Origin: an uncultured Ruminococcus sp.
GTDB taxonomy: Bacteria; Bacillota; Clostridia; Oscillospirales; Ruminococcaceae
Assembly: GCA_947174965.1 (NCBI GenBank)
Contig: CAMWKY010000179.1
Coordinates: forward strand, 1-5,048
Direction: 5' to 3'
DNA: 5,048 nucleotides
Shown here: in pieces, positions 1-5,048 of the stretch
How the letters are laid out: every line of letters begins with the position of its first letter
Position numbering within the stretch: the first letter of the stretch is position 1
Program-made: the position numbers and the translations under genes
The notes under the pieces: model-generated
Seen by the model: the letters and a program-made list of their open reading frames with translations, nothing else
Told to the model about the DNA's origin: nothing
Database searches by the model: none

Positions 1-2482
1 GAGCCAAGTCAACTCCAGATGTTTTTAATCTCATAATTTCAGATGCAACGACTTCTTCAATTGCATTTTTATTTTTTTGATAGCAGTCTCCTTTCGAATC
101 AAATACTACAGGATTAAAAATAGGGGTGTCGCCATATTCTGCTAAATAAAGGAAATCATAAGCTGGATCATTAAAAGTAATCTTCAAACAAATTTTTTCG
201 ATTTTCTCTATTCTTTCAGGAGAAACACTCCATTTTGTATTTGCAAAGCGTCTATGATGATATATGGTTTTTCTTAATGTGGTTTTTATTTGTTCCTTAT
301 CCAAATCACATAGATCAGTAATAATAGCCGATAATTCATTTTGAATAGCAGTGAATAGTTCATCTGTACATCGAGGCAAAAAGTCTAAAAGTTTGACAAG
401 TCTTTCGAGATTATCTTCAATATTGGAGAGTAGAATCTGAGTATATAAGACATGGAAATTGAATATATCTCCTCTTGTATATTGAGCAATCTTATTAGTA
501 TCTCTATATATGAAACTTGAATTTCCCAAAATAGTAGTATTCTTGCCAATCTCATTATAAAGGATATCCCAAAAATATGGGTATTTCTCTACACCAATTC
601 TTGCAAGTTCGATTTTTTCTTCAATCTCTAATGCAGATATATTATACCATGTACAAAATACCTTAGATATATCTTCTTGAGGAGCGTTGCCTGTTGAACA
701 TTTGTCTATTTTATCACCTAATTCAAATAAAATTGTAACTACTCGAACTGCATAATCTTTACATGGCAATAGCTGTTCCAAACACCATAAGATGTGCGTA
801 TAATAATGCTGTCCTATGAAAATATCTGTCTTTTCGGTTGTAAATAAATCAAGTAATCCCGTATGATTATCAATACTATTTTCAAGGCAATCAACTATTA
901 CATCAGGTGCTGCTTCACAAAGAGATTCAATAAACTGCGATATATAAGCCCAGTCTTTGACAGAACTAATCATTGTTAGTAAGTCTCTTACAAAATAAGA
1001 AATATTGTTTTGAAAATCAGCGTATAATGCAAGAAGTATCAATGTGCGTGTTATTCCTGATTTAAGAGAATGGCTATAATTAGGTTTTTTGAATGCAGAT
1101 AAATAAAAGTGTCTATCAAACGGTTCGTCAAATATAGGATCTCGTTCAGATACAATTGATTTTGTAAAATCAAGAAATGTTTTGATAATCGGCAAATTGA
1201 CTACACTTCTATGAGAATAAACAGCTAAGAAAGGGTCGGCTAATTCATAAATTACATTATAAGACATATCATGCTTACGAACAATGAATGCCTCCTCAAT
1301 GCCCATATATTGATCTAAATACGAAATGAATTGATCGTAACTATCACCATAGAGATTTTCAATAACAGATTTATCTCCATCACACTCGGACCATTTTCCT
1401 AATAATGTTGCCACAATAACAGCTTTATCATTATCTTTCTCCCATCCTGGATGTCTTATTTTTCCAGTAAACAGTTCAATTTTTATATAGTAATATAATC
1501 CATGTGTTTTTTGTAATAACTTGTATGGATCATCATATCCACTCTCTTTCAGTTTGTTTGATAGAAAACTGATTGTGCGTTGTGGAATTTTTAGAGCATT
1601 TTGGTTTTGATTTGCATTCTCTATAAAAAGTGTTATATTATTCTTACTTGCTGGAATCTCATCTGCTTGAAAATCTGGTATTAAAATACAACCAGAAAGA
1701 TACTTGCCTGCTTTATCCCAGTTATCTTTTGATCTAATGATATATACTTGCTTGTCAGGGCATATCTTATGAAGCTGATTAAGTATACAATACTTTCCTT
1801 CTTCAACTGATAAAGATGATATATGAATAACGTCTGACGTATCCAGTTTCTTCTGAAAATCTGCAATAAATGTCTCACTGTCTATTTCAAAAAAAGATTC
1901 ATTCAGTATATTATTTGTGTTTTGACTGATGTACTCGAAGGACTGTGAAATAGACATTACCTGTGTTTTATCAAACAAAGTCTCAAGTTGATATTCAAGG
2001 TATTCCTGTATGGTTGCTATTTTTTCTATGCTTAAAGCAGAAATAGCTTTTATCAATGACTTTATGGTGAATATGTCATCGCTTTTAGAAAATGTGAATT
2101 TCCCACCAATATCATTACTAAAATCAGCTTTATAAGTATGAGAGCGCACAATCACTACAACTACTAAGCGTTTATATTCTTCATAAAGTCTATTCTTACG
2201 ATATTTTACAAGGGTATTATGTATTTTATCTGCCGAAGAATTGGATGTGACTTGTATAGCTATTTTTCCATTTGTATCATACAAATCAATAGCCGCAGCA
2301 TTTTTTTCCTCAGTATTTAGATTATGAAGATCACAATCAAATACTTGATTGAGGAGTGGTATAAAAAAGTATTCGCTTGAAATATTAATGTCATAGTAGT
2401 TAAGGGTGTTCCGTGATTCTACTAAGTCACATAGTTTATACAGTAGGTCGCTACACGATTTAATCAATTCTTCCTGTTTCAT
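1..2482 (-). CDS. SMEK domain-containing protein with STAND-NTPase-like module (partial, 3' end missing)
   Basis: I translated this frame by hand from the ATG at 2482 to base 2: 827 codons without a stop, running off the left edge. Residues about 1-170 resemble the SMEK domain, seen in conflict-type proteins: YDINISSEYFF (30-40), NAAAIDLYD (61-69) and KIAIQVTSN (73-81). Its pattern E37, D66, Q77-x-T79 recalls the PD-(D/E)XK nuclease fold with a non-standard third motif. Residues about 200-440 follow STAND NTPase order: VIHIS strand (218-222), a degenerate P-loop where only G229-K230 remains, the strand CILIPDF (265-271), strand ITLFIEN (283-289), THGLYYY (326-332), and a winged-helix-like stretch with HPGW (344-347) and LLGKW (360-364). 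Residues 440-827 look mostly helical, with GNAP at 598-601, and may form a repeat scaffold. The start is secured by AGGAGG six bases upstream. It lies 22 bases after the helicase stop, so it is probably co-transcribed. Sampled GC is near 31%. The biological role is unproven; defence sensor-effector is inference. Confidence 0.88.
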   Translation of the reverse strand, partial: MKQEELIKSCSDLLYKLCDLVESRNTLNYYDINISSEYFFIPLLNQVFDCDLHNLNTEEKNAAAIDLYDTNGKIAIQVTSNSSADKIHNTLVKYRKNRLYEEYKRLVVVVIVRSHTYKADFSNDIGGKFTFSKSDDIFTIKSLIKAISALSIEKIATIQEYLEYQLETLFDKTQVMSISQSFEYISQNTNNILNESFFEIDSETFIADFQKKLDTSDVIHISSLSVEEGKYCILNQLHKICPDKQVYIIRSKDNWDKAGKYLSGCILIPDFQADEIPASKNNITLFIENANQNQNALKIPQRTISFLSNKLKESGYDDPYKLLQKTHGLYYYIKIELFTGKIRHPGWEKDNDKAVIVATLLGKWSECDGDKSVIENLYGDSYDQFISYLDQYMGIEEAFIVRKHDMSYNVIYELADPFLAVYSHRSVVNLPIIKTFLDFTKSIVSERDPIFDEPFDRHFYLSAFKKPNYSHSLKSGITRTLILLALYADFQNNISYFVRDLLTMISSVKDWAYISQFIESLCEAAPDVIVDCLENSIDNHTGLLDLFTTEKTDIFIGQHYYTHILWCLEQLLPCKDYAVRVVTILFELGDKIDKCSTGNAPQEDISKVFCTWYNISALEIEEKIELARIGVEKYPYFWDILYNEIGKNTTILGNSSFIYRDTNKIAQYTRGDIFNFHVLYTQILLSNIEDNLERLVKLLDFLPRCTDELFTAIQNELSAIITDLCDLDKEQIKTTLRKTIYHHRRFANTKWSVSPERIEKIEKICLKITFNDPAYDFLYLAEYGDTPIFNPVVFDSKGDCYQKNKNAIEEVVASEIMRLKTSGVDLA

Positions 2483-2504
2483 ACTACTCCTCCTTTACAG
2501 TAGC
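2483..2504 (-). other. Intergenic gap forming a possible small hairpin with the ribosome binding site in its loop
   Basis: The whole gap between the helicase stop and the SMEK start can pair: GCTACT (2504-2499) with AGTAGT (2488-2483), five Watson-Crick pairs plus one G-U. The ten-base loop GTAAAGGAGG presents the Shine-Dalgarno core. The stem is short and weak, and could be chance. It has no U-tract, so it is not a terminator. No promoter is evident here, which fits one transcript for both genes. Confidence 0.35.
2487..2496 (-). promoter_or_regulatory. Strong Shine-Dalgarno site of the SMEK gene
   Basis: Read on the minus strand the site is AAAGGAGGAG. The core AGGAGG (2494-2489) ends six bases before the ATG at 2482, an ideal match and spacing for a Gram-positive host. 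It fixes the start of the SMEK gene and implies independent translation initiation rather than coupling by stop-start overlap. Confidence 0.9.
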
Positions 2505-5048
2505 TTATTTTATAATTGCAAATTTCTTAGCAATCATCAAAAATGTTGAATTTGGATATATCTGGTTTGCAGGTATAAACAGATATTTCCACGGCTTGTA
2601 TCCGTTTGCCTCACTCCAATGTGTAACTGTTTCACAGTATAATATACCACGCTTTTTCTTTGCAGTGACATCAGGATTGTTCAAATCCCTTTCAGCCTTG
2701 ACCTCGACAAGATATATCGTATCTTCTGTTTCGACAACAAAATCAGGTTCATAATTCTTGCCATGATTATAGGTAATATTAAACTCTTTCGGAGAGGGAC
2801 GAAGCCAATTCAACACATCTTCATCACGCTCAATGATACGGGCAAATGAAAGCTCTCCCTCTGCACTATCAAGCTTTACCTCGCTGAATACACCCTTCTT
2901 TATTCCAGTGAAGCGTACAGACCTAATATTTCCCGAAAAGCTCTCATATAACGAAATGGAAGTGCGATATGTGAAGTTTGATGGCAGATTATAGTTCCGA
3001 GTACCTACAACTTCCTCTTGAATAAGTCCATTATCACAATAGAAATGCTGCATCATCTGCTTATAGATTTTATCGGAAATATCACGCTTATACATCATTA
3101 CGATATTTTGCATACCGTTTGTACCATAGCTGTACTCATAGCTATCAGTAACTTGTGTTATCAGCTTAAAAAGGAGCGTTTTACATTTATTGTAGTCGAT
3201 TTCAGGCTTTTTGCGAAGCTCACCGAGGATAACTCTTTTCGGCTCATAACCTTCAAAGTCGATAGCTTCTGCGCTGATGCGCTCCTGATCGGACTGATCT
3301 TCAAGATTCTGTATCAGCATTTCATTTGTCAATGTCTCATGATTAAAGTCGGATAGGTCAATATCAAAATCCATGAATACATATTCTTCCGCCCCAGCAT
3401 CGGTTATGCGTATCTGCGGAATGGGAATAAATTTCTTTTCAGCTGCTCTATGCACCTTTTCAGTATGTTCTTCTGTCCAGCGAATAATTGCAGGAATACT
3501 GTTCTCATGGAAAGTTTGGGCAAGGTCAGTGTTTTCTGTTACTGTGCTTACTGCCTTTTTAGCAATCTTCTTGATAGCATCCGGAGTGACTGTGTGTGTC
3601 GGTGCTGTCTGTATTTCCTTGTAAACTTCTTTCTTAATGGTCTCCTGTAAAGTCTGCAAAGCCGTGTCAGCTTGTTCGGAACGCTCAATTCCTGTTGCTT
3701 CGTAGACAGAGGTCAGGACTTCATCGGGTTCTTTTTCCCATTCAATAGCAAGTTGTGATGCGGCAACTTCTTCAGGCTCTATCTCCTCAACCTTGATAAC
3801 ATTTCCCGCTTTGAAAATAGAATCGCCCTTTTGTGCTTCTGAAAGAATATCCTGGAATTTATCATGAGCTGTCAACATAACAGAATCAATATCCTTATCA
3901 CCTGTACGCTCACCATATGGCAAGCGCAGACCTCTGCCGACCATCTGTTCACGCAGTATTTTTGATGCGGCAGTGCGGAGCGGAATAATGGTATAGAGAT
4001 TATTAACGTCCCAGCCCTCTTTCAGCTTGTCAACATGAATGACAATTTCAACGATATTATCAGATTTTTCGACTTCAAGGAGCATTTTTGTATTGGCTTC
4101 TGATTCAGCACTTCCTTGTTTGGAATGTACCACAATAACCTTGTTCTTATAAGTACCATTGCAGAAAGCATCAGACTTGATGTATTCTTCTACCCATTGT
4201 GCATGAGTTGTATTCTTGCAGACTACAAGCACAAAAGGCTTTACAACAGGTTTGTTATTATTTGCTGCATAGACCTGTAATTTCTGTCTGATACGCTCGT
4301 GACAAAAAATACCATCTTGTAACATCAGCTTGTCTATCTGCTCATCACCAAAATTATAAAAATCCACATCAGAACGAGTAACGGCAAACGGCGTTCTTGT
4401 ATATCCGTCAGCTATTGCCTGTGACAACGGGTATTCATATACAACATTCTTGAACGGTATTTGCTTGCCAGTATTTTTGTCATTCTTTTTTTCTGCCATA
4501 AGTGGAGTAGCAGTAAGTTCAAGACCAAGCAACGGGTGTAACTCATTAAGTGCTTGTTCTCCCTTTTCACCATGATAATGATGTGATTCGTCCATTATCA
4601 TGACAAGGTCTGGAAGCTTTGCAAGCATTTTAAAGAATGAATCACCATAATACTCATTGAACTTTTTCATATTTGCGTTTTCTTTATCAAATTTGCTGAT
4701 ATTAAAAACAAAAATGCGAACTTCACTTTGAAAAAGAGAAAGCGATTTACTGTCATAATCTTCACCCGTGATGACCTGTGGAGCATTGACAAAGCAACTC
4801 AGACCCCTAAAGACGTATTTCGAACTGTTGTTATCGTTCAGGTCACGGCAGAGCTTGTTGTATATAGTAGTGTTGGGAGCGACAACAAAGAAATTCTTGA
4901 TGTTATGCTGAGTATAAAGATAGGCGATAAATGCGCCCATGAGCCTTGTTTTGCCAACACCTGTTGCAAGTGCAAATGTCAGGGACATAAAATCACGCTC
5001 AAAATCGGTACAAGTCGGGCAGAGAGCCTTGACAGCACCAAGAGCTGC
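2505..5048 (-). CDS. Type III restriction Res-like DEAD/DEAH helicase with C-terminal PD-(D/E)XK nuclease (partial, 5' end missing)
   Basis: ATP-dependent DNA helicase/translocase fused to a nuclease, of the type III restriction enzyme Res (ResIII) class; it would act on foreign DNA in the cytoplasm. The frame is open from base 5048 to a TAA at 2507-2505, giving 847 visible residues. Numbering from the ATG at 4988, visible motifs are: Walker A ATGVGKT (8-14), Ia-like VVAPN (35-39), Walker B DESH (133-136), motif III TATP (159-162), motif V around KEGWDV (323-328), and motif VI QMVGRGLR (348-355). A long linker follows, then a C-terminal nuclease with P748-D749 and E762-V-K764. The ATG at 4988 is probably internal: Walker A lies only seven residues after it, no ribosome binding site precedes it, and 20 in-frame codons run upstream to the edge. 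A conventional Res protein needs a Mod methyltransferase, which is not in the window, so an orphan or other helicase-nuclease defence role is possible. GC is higher than in the downstream gene. Confidence 0.9.
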   Translation of the reverse strand, partial: AALGAVKALCPTCTDFERDFMSLTFALATGVGKTRLMGAFIAYLYTQHNIKNFFVVAPNTTIYNKLCRDLNDNNSSKYVFRGLSCFVNAPQVITGEDYDSKSLSLFQSEVRIFVFNISKFDKENANMKKFNEYYGDSFFKMLAKLPDLVMIMDESHHYHGEKGEQALNELHPLLGLELTATPLMAEKKNDKNTGKQIPFKNVVYEYPLSQAIADGYTRTPFAVTRSDVDFYNFGDEQIDKLMLQDGIFCHERIRQKLQVYAANNNKPVVKPFVLVVCKNTTHAQWVEEYIKSDAFCNGTYKNKVIVVHSKQGSAESEANTKMLLEVEKSDNIVEIVIHVDKLKEGWDVNNLYTIIPLRTAASKILREQMVGRGLRLPYGERTGDKDIDSVMLTAHDKFQDILSEAQKGDSIFKAGNVIKVEEIEPEEVAASQLAIEWEKEPDEVLTSVYEATGIERSEQADTALQTLQETIKKEVYKEIQTAPTHTVTPDAIKKIAKKAVSTVTENTDLAQTFHENSIPAIIRWTEEHTEKVHRAAEKKFIPIPQIRITDAGAEEYVFMDFDIDLSDFNHETLTNEMLIQNLEDQSDQERISAEAIDFEGYEPKRVILGELRKKPEIDYNKCKTLLFKLITQVTDSYEYSYGTNGMQNIVMMYKRDISDKIYKQMMQHFYCDNGLIQEEVVGTRNYNLPSNFTYRTSISLYESFSGNIRSVRFTGIKKGVFSEVKLDSAEGELSFARIIERDEDVLNWLRPSPKEFNITYNHGKNYEPDFVVETEDTIYLVEVKAERDLNNPDVTAKKKRGILYCETVTHWSEANGYKPWKYLFIPANQIYPNSTFLMIAKKFAIIK

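Noticed and set aside
1501..1620. Possible pseudogene decay in the SMEK gene, suggested by its degenerate P-loop and an asparagine/glutamine-rich stretch (NANQNQNA)
   Set aside because: The frame has no stop or frameshift over 827 codons, and the domain order before and after is preserved, so loss of the P-loop looks like divergence rather than decay.
1681..1878. A 65-codon open frame on the minus strand
   Set aside because: It sits out of frame inside the SMEK gene, whose own frame is open throughout; the product is low-complexity and hydrophobic with no recognisable domain.
3018..3650. Open frames on the plus strand (for example 3018-3356, 3373-3624 and 3450-3650)
   Set aside because: All lie antisense inside the helicase gene, whose frame is intact with strong family motifs; they overlap each other and lack convincing ribosome binding sites or recognisable domains.
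4986..4988. ATG at 4988 as the start of the helicase
   Set aside because: It would leave only seven residues before Walker A, no Shine-Dalgarno precedes it, and the frame continues upstream to the window edge.

Overview
The window holds two large genes, both on the minus strand and both cut by a window edge. They fill it almost completely: only 22 bases lie outside coding sequence. No RNA gene, insertion sequence, CRISPR array or clear terminator was seen. Strong AGGAGG ribosome binding, moderate to low GC and the protein sequences suggest a Gram-positive host, probably a gut-type clostridium (Bacillota). That is an impression from composition and protein style, not a proven placement.

Reading in the direction of transcription (right to left), the first gene (5048 to 2505) encodes a superfamily 2 helicase of the type III restriction Res class. 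It has a full set of ATPase motifs and a C-terminal PD-(D/E)XK nuclease. Its N-terminus lies beyond base 5048. After a 22-base gap the second gene (2482 to beyond base 1) begins behind a near-perfect Shine-Dalgarno sequence. It encodes a protein of at least 827 residues with an N-terminal SMEK-type domain (restriction-endonuclease-like), a STAND-NTPase-like module whose P-loop is degenerate, and a long mostly helical region that continues past the left edge.

The tight tandem layout suggests co-transcription in one defence or restriction locus. The helicase-nuclease would process foreign DNA, and the SMEK/STAND-like protein could be a linked sensor-effector or a neighbouring independent defence gene. 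No methyltransferase (Mod), the usual partner of a type III Res subunit, is visible; it could lie upstream beyond base 5048. The helicase gene is clearly richer in GC (about 42% in sampled lines) than the SMEK gene (about 31%), so the two genes may have separate histories. The most notable points are the pairing itself, the P-loop-less STAND-like module, and the unusual QxT nuclease-like motif of the SMEK domain.
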